Assembly: GCA_037367405.1 (NCBI GenBank)
Contig: JAZKJV010010616.1
Location: 87,501 to 151,500, forward strand
DNA length: 64,000 nucleotides
Direction: 5' to 3'
Source: Ottelia alismoides
Taxonomy: Eukaryota; Streptophyta; Magnoliopsida; Alismatales; Hydrocharitaceae
Position 1 is the stretch's first letter, and every line of letters starts with the position of its first letter. This document shows, in pieces, positions 50,548 to 63,583 of the stretch. The translations under genes and the position numbers were made by a program. The notes under the pieces are model-generated. The model saw nothing but the letters and a program-made list of their open reading frames with translations, had not been told where the DNA came from and made no database searches.

Positions 50548-53500
50548 TGAAGAACCCAAGATTACCCTACACTAATTCGGTGAAAATAACGTTTAATGTC
50601 CGTTGTAGGCAAGAAAATGGATTAATGGAAACGACCACTTAATTAATTATTCAACTAAAATGAGCAGTCATATTTCAATTTTACTTAGGCGAGCCCAAGG
50701 TCAAACTCAAGGAGGCAACTGTCTCCTTAGGTCAATTAATGGTCAATTTAGAACCTAGGTTCTTTAGAGAGGATTTTTTGTAATTTTTATGCAAATAAAT
50801 ATGAAATTGAAATTCATGCAAGTTTAGGGGCTAAATTGCACTTTTCGATCAAACAATATCCAAAAATCTAAAAACTTGGCCTGGATATGAAATATGATGA
50901 AATTAATGCTCTAATTTTTTTTGGAATTTTTGGATGCAAAAAGAATTTATTATGAATTAAATGATGCATGTAATGTGATTTTTCATAAATTAATTTTAAT
51001 AAATAGAAAAATCATATTATTCCTTAAAAATAAAATTATCCTAGATAAGTCTATGCGAGAGATATAAATCAAAAATATTAAATCCTAAAAATAAATTCCC
51101 TATGGACTATTAAAAATCAATTACTCAAATCACCATTTAAGTTATTAAGACCTCATTATTTTGTGCAAAATGAAATGTTTTTTCTTGGAAAATAGAAACT
51201 CTTAAATCTAGCTATTGTGAATTTTTAAGAATTTTTGGAGCAACAACCAATTTAATATCAACTAAAGATCATGCAGTGGGTAAATTATGCTATTTTCCAC
51301 AAAAATAATTATATTAAGTCAAACATATTCCACAAAAAATCAATCAAACATCCACTTGATAGAGAATAAGTTGTTTTATAATGCACTATTTTTGAAGTGA
51401 TAAAATGATGACAAAATGACACCAAACAGGGACACAAACACAAGGTTCTAAATGTAATTATAGAAAATAAAAACAAATTAAATAAAATACGAATGATGCA
51501 CTTACCAAGACTCTAGGGGGTCTTTGTGCAAATTTTCTTGGGTCACGTGCGATGCACGTGGTCGAGGGTTGGCGAGGGCTTTCTTGTAAAATTGGGAAGC
51601 AAGAGGGGGTCGATCGCAGTTTCTCCAAGGGTACATGAACTTACAAATGATGCACTTACCAATACTCTCGGGGGTCTTTGTGCAAATTTTCTTGGGTCAC
51701 GTGCGATGCACGTGGTCGAGGGCTGACGAGGGCCTTCTTGTAAAATTGGGAAGCAAGAAGGGATCGACCGCAGTTTCTCCAAGGGTCACATGAACCTCAT
51801 GTGCCCTAGCTGGGGGAGGTCCTCTGCGTGGTATGCTAAACTGCAGGTTCCTCCATGCAAATTCCCCACCCAACACATGTGCCTCACATATGGCGGGTGT
51901 CTCGAGGTGCGGAGGACTTGTAGCCCAAGGTGGGCACGCAGGCTGAGGCGTGATGACCCGAGGGATGCTGTTGTGGAGGTCAGAGGGACTGGTGCTTCGA
52001 TGCAATAGTCGCTGGAGGAGCGGTGGCGAGATGTCAGATGGTGAGGGGCGAGGTAGAGGGGTCTCTCTTATGAAGGAGGCCAATGGTGTGTCAATGAAAG
52101 TTCCCCCTCGAGATGGAGGTGCCCGAGAAGATTGAAGGCAAGAAATGGAGGTACTTGTGACGAGCAGCCATTTGGTGCAGAGGCAGTCGACTGCTCCTAA
52201 CGTGGCAGTTAAAATGGAGTGCGAAGGGGCAGAGCTCTTGATCGTAGGCGGAGGACTGGAGGAGATGGAAGGAACTGGCCTGGAGATAGACTCGAAAGTG
52301 GACAAAGCGCATGGTGGAAGGATCTTGTATATGATCCTATCGTTGCTCGAGTGTTAACGAACCTGAGATCAACAAGTTCTATGAGAAGCTAGTAGTAGCG
52401 GAGGATGAGGCTATGTCAGATCTTGCTTATAAGAAGTACGTTGTCGTTCGATGGAAGGGCCTTCGTTGTCATCAATGACCCTTATTCCTGAGTTCTCATC
52501 CCATCGGATAATGGTGGATGCTCCACAAAGTGGAATGACGGCAAGGGTTTTATGGGGAGTTGTAGGTTGCAGGTTATGCGGCTCGATGCGGTACACGCGG
52601 AGGGGTGGTTGCGGGTCGGCACGAAGAAAGATAAGGGAGTGACGATCGACTGTTGTGCATATGATGGAATGGTCGTTGGAGGAGTGGTAATAGATGTAGG
52701 GAGATGGGAGCAGGTGGTGCATCGACGATTGCACGCTTCGTGGAAGTGGGGGAGTGTGTGGGCCTGCGGAAGGGAGGAGAGGGGGACCACGTGGCCAGCC
52801 CTAAGGCTGCCACCTGGCAATAAAATTAAAACAAATTATAAATAAATTAAATTAAATTAAAAAATATATAAATAATAAATAAAATAAATAAATAAGAATG
52901 ATAACAATTAAAATAAATAAGAAATTAAATAAAATGCATTAATAAATTCCATAAAATTAATGAAAATAAGTAAATAAAATAACTAAATAAAAATATAAAA
53001 TTAATACCAAATAAATAAAAATAAAATAAAAATATTAATGGTTAAATAAACTAAAATTAAAAGAAATAATAAAGAAAATGGGGGGTGACACGTGGTGGCT
53101 CTAGGAGCTGTCAGGTGTCGCTCCCAGAAAATTCGAAAGTTAAATTCAAAGGAAAATAAAAAAGAAATATCAAATGAGGTCAAATTAAAAATTGGTCAAC
53201 ATGAAATTGTTTTCCTCGACAAGATTTACAACTTTTGTAAAGGACTCAAAACTAAAGGAAATCATTTGCACAAAGAGTATTTTTGGCGGTTTCCTATAGA
53301 TATAAAATACCGCATTTTATGTTTTTGCAAATTTCCTGGTATTTTTAAAATAAGATAAAGATCAATATGAAATCAAATATATAAACTAAATATTTACACC
53401 TTAATCTATTTTTTGTATTTTTAATAAATAAGAAATTAATGATGTAAAATAGAGAGGACATATGTGTAGACTATATATACAAACTCAATTTGATTTATTT

Positions 53501-54130
53501 TTGTCGATTTATGCTTCTATTTTTATTTGAACTTTTTACCCATTTTATATTAAAATAGTAATAAAATAAATACAAAAGAAATAAATAAAAAAGAGTTATT
53601 TTTGTACATAAAATAATAAGGTCAAAATAGGTCAATATGTACAATATATAATAGAGTCCAAAACCCAAGTTTCACATATGAACTTCGATTCTTTTGAATT
53701 TGGTCTTGTTTTGAAGATAATGAAGTACATTAATTTAAAAGTGAGTAGAGATCTATAGGAGATTGTATGAGATATATATTCACATTTTAATGCTTTTAAT
53801 CTCGAACTAGGGTTTAGGTTTACTGGGCAAATTTACAAATTATATGTTTTTAGTATTTTTCATTTATTAGTATTAGTAGTATGTACACTATAGAGTTAAT
53901 TTTATACAATTCTGAGATAATGAAAATAGATAAAAATAGAGGAAATAGGGTAATATACGTGTGATATTTACAAGGGAATTGGCTTCATATATTAATGTAA
54001 ATATGCATGCTAAAATGCAGATATTATCTCTAAGTGCATGAATGGTAAAAATGCAGAATAAATGGAGAAAACAACTAATTACTCAGGGACAAAGTTCTTT
54101 ATTTCAACATTTAGAGTGATGAATCACGGA
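50548..54130 (-). repeat. Long gypsy LTR, element E (~3.6 kb)
   Basis: It starts TGAAGAACCC next to a tRNA-Asp primer site. The segment from 52085 onward is shared with 19835-21800. The block contains GTCAAACTCAAGGAGG near 50700, a tandem duplication at 51493-51800, a GC-rich section (51790-52810), an AT-rich A/T tract (52815-53080) and TTTAGAGTGATGAATC near 54110. Frames in the GC-rich section on both strands have no family resemblance. The right border is set by the start of integrase sequence. Confidence 0.68.
51493..51800. repeat. Tandem duplication, two 154-bp units
   Basis: A unit starting GATGCACTTACCAA at 51495 recurs at 51649 with few differences. Both copies hold TTCTTGGGTCACGTGCGATG and AAAATTGGGAAGCAAGA. 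Confidence 0.85.
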
Positions 54131-54149
54131 TTCATTAATAAGTGGAAGG

Positions 54150-55149
54150 TCGTACTGACTGTCAAAAGATGGATGGTACCATCAGTTCCAGAGATACCAT
54201 GCCTCTAAAGTATATTCAAATATCAGATATCTTTGATGCATGGTTTATTGACTTCATGGGCCCATTTCTGAACAGTTAAGGATTTGAGTACGTCTTGTTT
54301 GCCATCAATAATGTTAGTCGACGTGTAGAGTCTATCCCCACTCGAGCCGCCGACAATCGCATTGTTTGTTGATTCCTCAAACATAACATCATTTCATGGT
54401 TCAGGATTATGAAGGTTCTCATATCATATGGGGATATCCATTTTATGAACAAAGAAGTCAAGAAATTCACGAAGGAGAACAACATCGAACATCTGGTTAC
54501 ATCTCCTTACCATCTATAGATTAATGGCTTGGTTGAATATTCAAACAAGGAAATCAAGGCGATCCTATAGAAAATTGTGTGTCTCAATAGGAAGAACCGG
54601 TTGCAACTTCTTGACTCAGCTCTATGGGGTTATCGTACATTGTACAATTCCCCATTAGGTATGTCTCCCTACTGCCTCGTATATGGAGGCCATGCCATTT
54701 GCCCATCGAGCTCATTCACAAATCATTATTTGAAATTAGTGTATACAACTTGGGAAGAGAGAAGGCCGGCAAGAACTGTAAGATAGACCTGAACCGATGG
54801 TTGGAATTTCACGACTATGCATATGACAACAACCTCATGTATAAAGAGTAAGTCAAGAGATGGCACGACAAGCATATCAGAAGAAAGACCTTCGAGCCAA
54901 ATCAGAAGGTGTGGTTGTTCAATGCAAAAGTTGAAATTGTTTCCAGACAAACTGAAAAACAAATGGTCATGACCATTTATTGTGAGAAATGTGTGTGACA
55001 ATTAAAGCATAGTTATCCGAATTGTCAACTAACACATAATCCCTCGCAGTTAACAGACAGTTGCTGAAGCCATATACCGAGCATGATACATTCCAATCCG
55101 TGGTGGATTCAATACATGTGGCATTTCAAGATGAGCTCCCAAAGGAATA
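54150..55149 (+). pseudogene. Ty3/gypsy integrase relic, element F
   Basis: Reading across several stops and frame changes: the end of a zinc finger, then ISDIFDAWFIDFMGPF with the first catalytic Asp, FEYVLFAINNVSRRVESIPT, ISYGDIHFMNKEVKKFTKEN, HLVTSPYH, INGLVEYSNKEIKAIL with the catalytic Glu, NRKNRLQLLDSALWGYRTLY and SPLGMSPYCLVYGGHAICP. The carboxy-terminal part ends VNRQLLKPYTEHDTFQSVVD and TAA at 55147. The order and motifs are those of Tat/Athila-type plant gypsy integrases. RT and gag of this plus-strand element are absent; the left border abuts the minus-strand LTR of element E. Confidence 0.92.
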
Positions 55150-56485
55150 AGAATCATACACGTGAGCTCCAAAAATATCTTTTATTTTCTTCTTTTCATT
55201 TCTTTTTTTATTTTTTCATTCTTTCATTATTTCATTCGTCCCACTCATCGGTGCTATACTTAAGATATGTTTCATCCTAAGTACAGGGGGATGAGTGTAT
55301 TTTGGTTATTCTTTATTTACTCTCTTGCTTGTCTCTCAACTTGTTGATGATTCTTTTCAATACTTATGGATATCTCACCCTATGTATTTGGGGGGACAAG
55401 CTGAGTTCTTAATTCTTTCATGCATTCTCATCCTTGATCATCCTCGCTTGGTGTACATTCTGTTATACTTAAGACTAATTAATCCTAATTATAGGGGGGA
55501 CGATCGACTTCACATTCTTTGAATCATTGTAGTTTAAGCTTTTCTATATTTAGCACGAGTTATGTCTTCCTTTCTGCTCTTTGATCACTATGAGGATATA
55601 GTTTGAGCAAAGTTTAGGAGGGTCGTATATATGTATATATAAGCCATAACTTGTACTTTCCTATTTTTAGTAATATGGTTGATATACTACATTGGGTAAG
55701 AGTATACAAGAAATCGATTATAAAAGAATACACTCTAAAAATGTATAAAATTTGCAAAATTCATTGAAAATATGATAATAAATTGGCTTAAAAATGATTT
55801 GCAAAAAAATTGAAAAATGGTTGTAAAATATTTAAAACTATTTTAAAAATAATTTGTAAAATGTTTTCAAACCTTTGTAAAAATCGTTTTGTAAATGTTT
55901 GTAAAAATTTATCTTACTCATTTGAATAAAGTGTTTTGAACATTACTTTGCAAATGATTTGAAAAATGGTTGTAAACTGCCTTGAAAAATCTATATATAC
56001 CTTTGAAAAATCTTTGTAAAATGATTTTCAAACTTTGAAAACGTTTGTAAATTGTTTGTAAAAATTATTTGCAAAATAAAGTTTTAAAAAACGTGTAAAA
56101 ATGTTTTTAGAATTATCTTAAGGGCCTTGTATATAATTGTGATAAATTACAACTATAACAAAATTCTTTAGATATATGTAACCCACGTATATAAAACCTG
56201 TGAATAACAACTGACACTTAACATATGTACAAAGTCCCAGTACAAAATCTACACCCAATTTATGTACATATAAATTCACTTCAGTGTAAACATTTGTACA
56301 TACCTAATTCATTAACCTTTCTCCAAAAACCCTAAAATTTTCAAAATCCCATAAAAATTACAAAATATCAAAAATACCTAAAAATTAGCCAACTTTTTGG
56401 AAACCCATAAAAAGTTCATAATCAGACAATAGTTTAAAAAAATATTTCTTGCATTGCATTACAAGAACATTTTTTGGAATGATGC
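55150..56485 (+). other. 3' untranslated region of element F with hairpin modules
   Basis: The pol stop is followed by hairpin modules at 55254-55286 and 55462-55494, each followed by a G-tract. An AT-rich stretch with recurring TTTGTAAAA units follows (55740-56110). This is the same order, in the opposite orientation, as at 44341-45259. Frames at 55083-55522 are not supported by any family. Confidence 0.65.
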
Positions 56486-59400
56486 TAACAATTGAACAAG
56501 TCTAAATAAATTCTGAGGAGCTTGGTCTAGACCTTAATCCACTTAATTTCAGAGGAACCTGTGAAGGATTGGAATTGAGATGCTTCAGGTTACTTTGACT
56601 TATTTTTTTAGATTCTATAAGACTATTTTCGTGAGTTGATTCAATGTGTTTGATTAGAATCTTGAATGTCAACCATTTGACTCTTGAGATAGTGGCTTGA
56701 CTTAAGATCTCACACTCAACACAGCTCAACCAAGATGGATTATTTAAATATCTTGGAGTCTAAGTCGGGATGATATTAGGCCGCTTCGTCAAGGGTGGCT
56801 CAGGAACCATTTTTGGAGATTGCTGAAACCAATACTTCAACCCCCTATTTCTCTGGTAGCATGGACATCTAATGACTGGAGAATGGATTGATTTAAAGCT
56901 TCGGATGAGGAATGGTTTGCAAGCACATTTTTTCTAAGACCCCAAAACATGGGCAGAATACAAGATTCTATATCCTTTGGGGCAAACAAGGGTGCATAGC
57001 AATGGTAAACAAAGAAATATCAAAAAATAATCATATACCAAAAATTCCAAAGCTTTTGAGCTTCCAAAAAAGGCATGCATCTTGGTGGAGACTTGGTTAT
57101 ACTAACTGAGCTTCACAAGGAAATGTGACTACACTAGTCTATTTCCACTTTTTTCTCTTTCTTCTAGCTTCTCCTTTATTTCGTTATGCAATAGCATATA
57201 CCTGAGCTCAGAAGGAAATATACATCTCATCGAGGACGAGTTACTAGTGGAGGAGACCTCGTGATAGTTCAACTATTCATTTGGGAAGAGCTAACTATGT
57301 TTACATGCATGGTACCTGACATTTCAAGGATACAAAGAGTATACTTTTGAAGAGTTGGTTCTAACCGAGTTATTGAGTTGAATTGGAGAGAGGAACATAG
57401 AACCTAAGGGTTGTTATGTCACAATTCCTAACCTTAATATGAATTTGAACAAACTAACAATCTAAAGTTCTTAATTGAGCTCCAAACTTTATTTTTGTAA
57501 AATATAAGATTAAAAGTAGGTATCATTATACCTTTCTTTATTTTCCTTTTCTTTATTTTTATTTTTTTTTCTCATTTTGCATCACTTATTCTTCTAATAA
57601 CTGTTTGCTGTGGAATAGCAAAGGTAAGTACAGTGGACTGATGAGTAACCATTCATTTACCTTTATTCTTCCATATTACATTTAAATCCTTATCAAAATA
57701 CATGTAAATAGAGTTATCTTATGCAAATTAACATTCATGATTTATTTGTAAATACTATATAAAAATTGTACTTAAATCTAAAATAAAAATAAAGAAAATA
57801 AAATAAAAAATAAATGAAGTATCGAAGATAGTGAATGATCCTAGACTTGGTCGATAAGGAATGAAGTAGAGGAAGATAATAGCCCAATACTCTATATAAA
57901 ACCTGCATGTTCATTATTCAATCAAGCCATTTTTTCTCTATTTTATTATTTATTATACACACCTCAAATAAAAGAATTGATCAACATGAAACTTCTACCT
58001 AAAATACATAGAAAAACATACAAATAATTGCACACAAAAATAATGCGCAATGCACTTGGGACACACAGATGAAGAAGCCACAAACCAAACTTCAAAGACC
58101 TATATATCCTCCATTTGAAATCAAAATTGGTCAAACTCACCTTTATTATTATTAAAATTAAATTATCTATTTAACGAAGTCAGTTTCATGAAAAATGGAG
58201 TTAAAATACAAAGCCAGCTTTCTAGGGTCCCATTGTATTATATACATGATTATTTTATTCATTTTATTTTTTCTTTATAATTTTACCTTTCTTATATTTT
58301 TAATTACTTGCAAAAAATATTTTAAATACGTTAAAAATATAAATACAAAATAAAAAGAAATAAAAAAGCATTAAATAAATAATGTAATATACCACATATA
58401 CATACTATACTAATAATATATATACAGCTATTTATTTAAGTATATAAAGGAACTCAAAAAAATAAATAAAATATGTAAATATGTGTTTAAATATATTATA
58501 AATATATAAAATATGTACATATAATAATAAAATATAAAATAAAAATAAAATAGGCCAAATATGGGTATTTATACCAATATGTATACTTGTAAAAATTAAC
58601 ACATAATGAATAAAGTCATAAAAAATAAAGGAACATAAATATTTTATAAAATAAGAAACATTTATTATATTTTCATTGTTTCAATTATTATTTTATTTTG
58701 AATTTATTTGATATTTTAATTCTTACTTGTCTTCTTGGGGTCCTATTGGGCCACTCACAGGCCATGGACCGTTGACATGGGGTCAACAATCCCTCTCTCC
58801 TCCCCAAACCCCAATGCACTTTTATTTTGTGTCAGACCCCAATTTTCCACCATTTCCTAGTGTAATCCACTCATTATCTAGCTTGGCATGCTGAACGAAA
58901 ATTATCGATCAGAGATCCATGATCGACATCCTAAATTAAGATTCTATCGACCTTCATCGATCCAAGTGAATTCCTCTTCGCATGTTAGCCCTTCACCTTT
59001 ACTATATATGCCCTTCTCCAAGCCTCATTTCAAGTTTAATCCCTATTACTTACATTGTAACCCCTTGAGATCCTTCCCACATGCGAGCTATTCGTGACAG
59101 GAAGAGATTCCATCGATTTCGAGATGAGGAGAAGAGTCCGTCGAGGTGATTCAACCAATCGTCGACGAGCTTCGCTGCGTAATTCAACCCCATGTTCCTT
59201 TTCCAGATGAGGCCCATTTCTTATCCATTTACCTTTGTTTTTTGATCCTTAGTGTAGCTTAGTCATTAGTTTTTCTTGATTTTATCTCAAATCGAGAATC
59301 CCTAAAAAATTCCTTACCTTGGAGATCTTGAGCTCCGAGTCCTTGTTTCATAGTTCAGAACTATGTTTCACCTCGCTAAGCATTCCATTTCAGTCGCCTA

Positions 59401-61440
59401 CATCTTCTCCATTTTTTTATCACCCTGAACCCCCTAATCTTGTAAAGATAGGGTCCTCGAGTTTTATCCACCACCATCGCTGAAAGCTCCTCACTCCACC
59501 GCATTTTTTTATTGTTTGGACCCCCTTTGTGGTCAAGAGCCTTCACCCTCGAACCATTGTGCTTCTCGAGACCAAGTGACCCATCTGAGGGTCGATTGAA
59601 CCCAGAAAATATCTCCAGGTCCTCCTTCACTTCTAAGACTTCCAAGACCCCATCATTGGGTCCTGGACTTATCTGAAGACCTTGGTGTATGTGGATTAGT
59701 TGCAGAAAGACGAAGAGACCCTCATCAGTTCCTCAGATCATATGTGGATTTATATCTGCCCGATCGAAGCAAATCAAGCCTATTCTTCATCAATTATTCC
59801 AGGCACCTTGATGGTTGTTGGATGAAGAACACACTCTAGGTGTAATCTCAACCACTGCATCCTGGTAAAGCATTGCGTGTTGTGGACCATTGGATGCATT
59901 CAAGTAAAGGAATCTGGACCACACGTGAGCGCACAGGTTGGTATTTTTGCATCATAAACCACCACCTTTCGAGCATTTATTTTTGGTATTTAGACTTTCA
60001 TTTACGAGTGTAATGTTTATATAATATTTGCATATGGACCCCTGGACTTGTTGAATATTTCACTTAGATCCCTTGCCAGGTCTCCTCACGTGCCTATACG
60101 TGAGGCGCCTGAGTATTTTGCAAGGATACCGTCTCGAATTTCCTTATTTCATTTTGGTACCAAAATTATGGATTAAGTGTAAAACTTTTGGGACATTTGC
60201 ATCTTTGATCATGGAAGTTATATTATTTGCAAAATACCCCTGCTAGTGCTTATTTAATGTGATATATTTGGGTTATTTGTTGAATTGATCCCGAGCTTTA
60301 AACTTCCTGGAAATTGTATCTAGGTTCTTTATTTTCCGAATTAAATATTTTGTTTATTTTTAAGTAATTTAAATAGATTTCATGTCTAAAAATTCTAGAA
60401 AATTACCTTAATTGCTTGAAACTCTATTTTTTCACGCATATTTTTCTTGGAGAATTTAAATTTCATTTTCTACTTATAAAAAAGTAAAAAAAACATTGGA
60501 TATTTTTCTGTTCAAGTTTATAAAAATTATAAAATTTCAAAACCTCAAACAAATTCCCCCAAAGAATATTAACTATATTATGTAGTGTTATAACATATAT
60601 CCAAAAATAGAAAAGATTACAAAATCAAAACCTTAAAAATTTCAAAACACTAAAAATCTTGTAAATCATAAAAATTCCTAAAAAATTCCAAAAATAGTGT
60701 TTTATTTTTTTAATTTAATTTACATTATCTAGTTTACAAGAAAATTGATCTTAGGATCTATCTGATTTGTTAGATATTTATTAGGCCCATTTCAATTGTT
60801 GATTTTCTATTTTGCACTATTTATATTTTTTATTATTAAAAGTCCATAAAAGTTCTTCAAAAGTCACCAAAAATAGAGAAAAAAATAAAAAAGCAAAAAA
60901 TATTATTTTGAAAAATCTAACTTTATTTGATATTTTTAAACTTTCAAACAGCCAAGATTCCTTTATTGTATGTATATCCTTATTATATATGTAATATATA
61001 TAAATTATATTTATATTATTAAAATTAAAAATCAATTAAAAACATTTGTAATATTTAAAAATGCAAAAAATCATATAATTATAACCCTATGAAAAACATT
61101 TGAAAAATAAAACACAAAAAATACCTAGGTAGATTATTCTCCTTTTCTATATCCCCTCTGTTTTTTGTGGTAAGATACTCTACATACTTGCGCACTATAC
61201 ACACATTTTGTAGAGTTAAAATAAAATAAATTTTGACTCATACATTTGCATTGATTGTCATACATTGTGGGTTGATTATTAATTGGGTCACTTGGTTACC
61301 TAGTGCCATGAGAGCGGTCGACACAACGATTGCTGGATCTGACTTGTCGGACACCGCAAGCCCTCTAATACCGGACGTTAGGCATCCTGTTATGAATCGA
61401 TTCGTCAGGGCCTTCATCGTGCTTCATACCAAAGGTTCCT
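56486..61440 (+). repeat. LTR-type block of element F, plus orientation
   Basis: The first ~2 kb is the inverted counterpart of the LTR at 40059-44340. The complement of TCCTCTGAAATTAAGTGG lies near 56540, of TTCCTCATCCGAAGCTTTA near 56900, and GAGTTAAAATACAAAGCCAG near 58200 parallels 42980-43010. Beyond 58740 similarity fades into a GC-rich section (58740-59900) and AT-rich DNA with no gene. The right end near 61440 is a guess. The GC-rich frames are not supported. Confidence 0.5.
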
Positions 61441-61784
61441 TCTTGATTTCGTAGATAGGAAAATCATTAGAGTATATTTCTGTCCAAAGTCATAACTAGC
61501 AACTTAAAGATGTAGGAAGCGAATACATGCTTGTCTAAACTTCTTCAATCTTGCTTTACTCAAAACTTCATAGTTTCATTTATCTCATTTCCTTCGTGTT
61601 TCACTAAGCATAACCTTTTTAGGACCACACTATTTGATTTATATATTTTGATCCTACTTTGTAGTTCATTCACACATGTTGATATTTTCCAAATAAAAAA
61701 GATTGATTTTGAAGGTTTATTATCTCTTTTAAGTATTTTAATTTTTTCGATCATGGGTCGCAACTATTCTTCCACGACTTAGAG
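61441..61784. other. No recognised feature
   Basis: The sequence between the gypsy-type block and the LINE endonuclease relic holds no gene I recognise. It may be the downstream part of the same LINE. Confidence 0.35.
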
Positions 61785-62470
61785 ATCAACTCTTTAAGGA
61801 TCTTATATTCGAACATATGTTATCATATTTGATTAAAGGTTTTGTATTTTTTATGGTAGAAAAATAAGTAGTAAGAGGTCCAAGTAGGTTCTCGAGAGAC
61901 CTATAATGTTGGGTCCCATGATATGTGAGCACCCATTTTCGATAGAAAAAGCGATCCAACCTCTCCAACCTCGTTCTTGTAGGATGGGGAAGGGGTAACA
62001 ATCTGTTCAGATATAAAGTATTCTAGAGTTTAAGCTCCGAGGGGTTGTATTTATTAATCCACTCTTATAGCCATGTGACCAAATGATCATTAAGAGTCCC
62101 TGAGGACCTGTCATAACGGTTAGATGTGATATGGGAATCATCCATGAAGAAAGATTGTTGATGATTTCATGTAACATGTTTATAAAATTTTCGTTCTTAG
62201 AATGATAAGTGCGTCCATAGATGTTGACCCCCGTTCCTTCGAGCTCGTCCAGTTCACAATAATTCCTCTTTCAAACAATGAGGACTTGATCAAAATATTT
62301 TCCGAGTTTCAAAGTATGATAAGGCCCTCACTTCTACCAAGGATTATTGCAATTATTTTCATACTCCAAGGAGGTTGATTAGGTAAGAAGGTGGAGAGGT
62401 TAATTTGGTCTATTGGATAAAAATGATATTAAAATTATGTTTATCTAAAAAGCGTATGATTCAATGTATA
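61785..62470 (-). pseudogene. L1-type LINE endonuclease relic
   Basis: On the minus strand IRFLDKHNFNIIFIQ, a stop, then TKLTSPPSYLI matches the amino-terminal APE-endonuclease motif of plant L1 LINEs, where IQETKL holds the metal-binding Glu (here a stop). Further on are GRSEGLIILGNSEKILI, WINKYNPSELKL and, near 61940, RTRLERLDRFFYRKW, the usual RLDRF segment before the final SDH-type motif, which is degenerate here. Several stops and frame changes show decay. Reverse transcriptase is not seen. The enzyme would nick target DNA to prime reverse transcription. Confidence 0.75.
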
Positions 62471-62710
62471 TATCACATTATTTGTAAGAGAAAATCTAAG
62501 GGCTCCCAATCTAGACAAATTACAATGTTGGGTATCCCGACAATTACAGGGATCCCCTTATGCTTTGTCAAATCCACCGTAGCAAAGGCTACCCCAACCA
62601 CAAAAGGCTCCTTCTCGAAAATTGGAGGGGTCTCCCGTTCATCAACATCCGTCTTTCCTCGCGCATTGCACCACCACGCGCTCCAAGTCTCAGACGCACT
62701 CCCGCGCGCG
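62471..62710 (+). promoter_or_regulatory. Upstream region and probable 5' UTR of the cyclin C gene
   Basis: GC content rises towards the ATG, with CT-rich and CGCGC-rich sequence (62650-62710) as in many plant 5' UTRs. No clear TATA box is seen. A LINE relic lies just upstream on the other strand. Confidence 0.45.
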
Positions 62711-62927
62711 ATGGCGGCCAATTTCTGGACCTCATCTCATTGGTAAGCCCCCCGCAAAATCTTAACCCACACAACATGAGATTCAAATATCTGATCACGA
62801 TGTTCCGATACCGATCGCAGCAAGCTGCTTAAGGATCAGGATGAGGTCGATGTGGTTCCGGCGCTAGACAAGGACAGAGGCCTCACGCTCGATGAATTCA
62901 AGCTCATCAAGATGCACATGACTATTT
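62711..62927 (+). CDS. CYCC1: Cyclin C (CYCC), exons 1 and 2
   Basis: Exon 1 (62711-62742) encodes MAANFWTSSH and two bases of the next codon. A 78-bp intron with GTAAGC donor and TCGCAG acceptor follows (62743-62820). Exon 2 continues CKLLKDQDEVDVVPALDKDR, GLTLDEFKLIKMHM. This is the conserved amino terminus of plant C-type cyclin, partner of CDK8 in the kinase module of Mediator, in the nucleus. A GTGAGC at 62928 is a good donor, so exon 2 may end at 62927 with the gene continuing past the window. Otherwise the gene is broken there. The usual next residues (YI/HIW, LAQ) are not found before 64000. No defect is visible in this part. Confidence 0.85.
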
Positions 62928-63583
62928 GTGAGCTTCCCATCAACGCTTTATGCTCGTCGTTGTTATCCTTTTCTAGGGTTATATAGGCGTGGATCAGAAT
63001 TAGGTGCCGGTATTGATAGCCCTTCAGTGATATCAGCTGGAGCAACTCATGTAAGACACTATTTCCGTTTGCATGATCTACTTGTTGACCAGACGGTTCA
63101 AGCAAATTATCTAATGCTAGATTCTGATGGACCGTCTGCCGGTTACACCTCACCATGGTGTACGCATTGGTTCTTGGTGATCGATTATAGGTCACTTTGT
63201 GATCGATCATGTGTCTTATTTGGTTTTTTCGTTCTATGCGACTTATTGCACGTTTTTGTTCCACATGCAGTTTTCCAACTCTCAGATGCCATCAGCCACA
63301 CGAATACTTAATAAAGTTCTATTTTACTCTAGGGCTTAACATGCACATGGGGTTCGGGTTTACGCCATGGAATATCAACAATAAGAAGCATATGTCTCGG
63401 TTGTTACCTATACAAATATTCCTACTTGACCTCCCGTTCGTCCCACAGTTCTTACTTATTCCCGAGATGAGGATTAGCCATGAAATGGAGGGAAAACCTT
63501 GTGTTTGGTTGCACCTCACTAAACGAGGGAATTGAAGGGAAGAATGAAGTCTAATTACACGATAGGAATTGGCAAATAGTTTC
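62928..63583 (+). other. Probable intron 2 of the cyclin C gene
   Basis: The stretch starts with GTGAGC and holds no recognisable gene. Frames on both strands (62928-63311 and 62836-63264) show no known domain. An insertion or rearrangement breaking the gene is the alternative. Confidence 0.5.

Noticed and set aside
51697..52845. 202-codon minus-strand frame and neighbours in LTR E
   Set aside because: The homologous LTR at 19835-20560 does not keep the frame, so coding is unlikely.
62836..63311. 142- and 127-codon frames after cyclin C exon 2
   Set aside because: No known domain. They overlap on opposite strands, and the region is better explained as intron.
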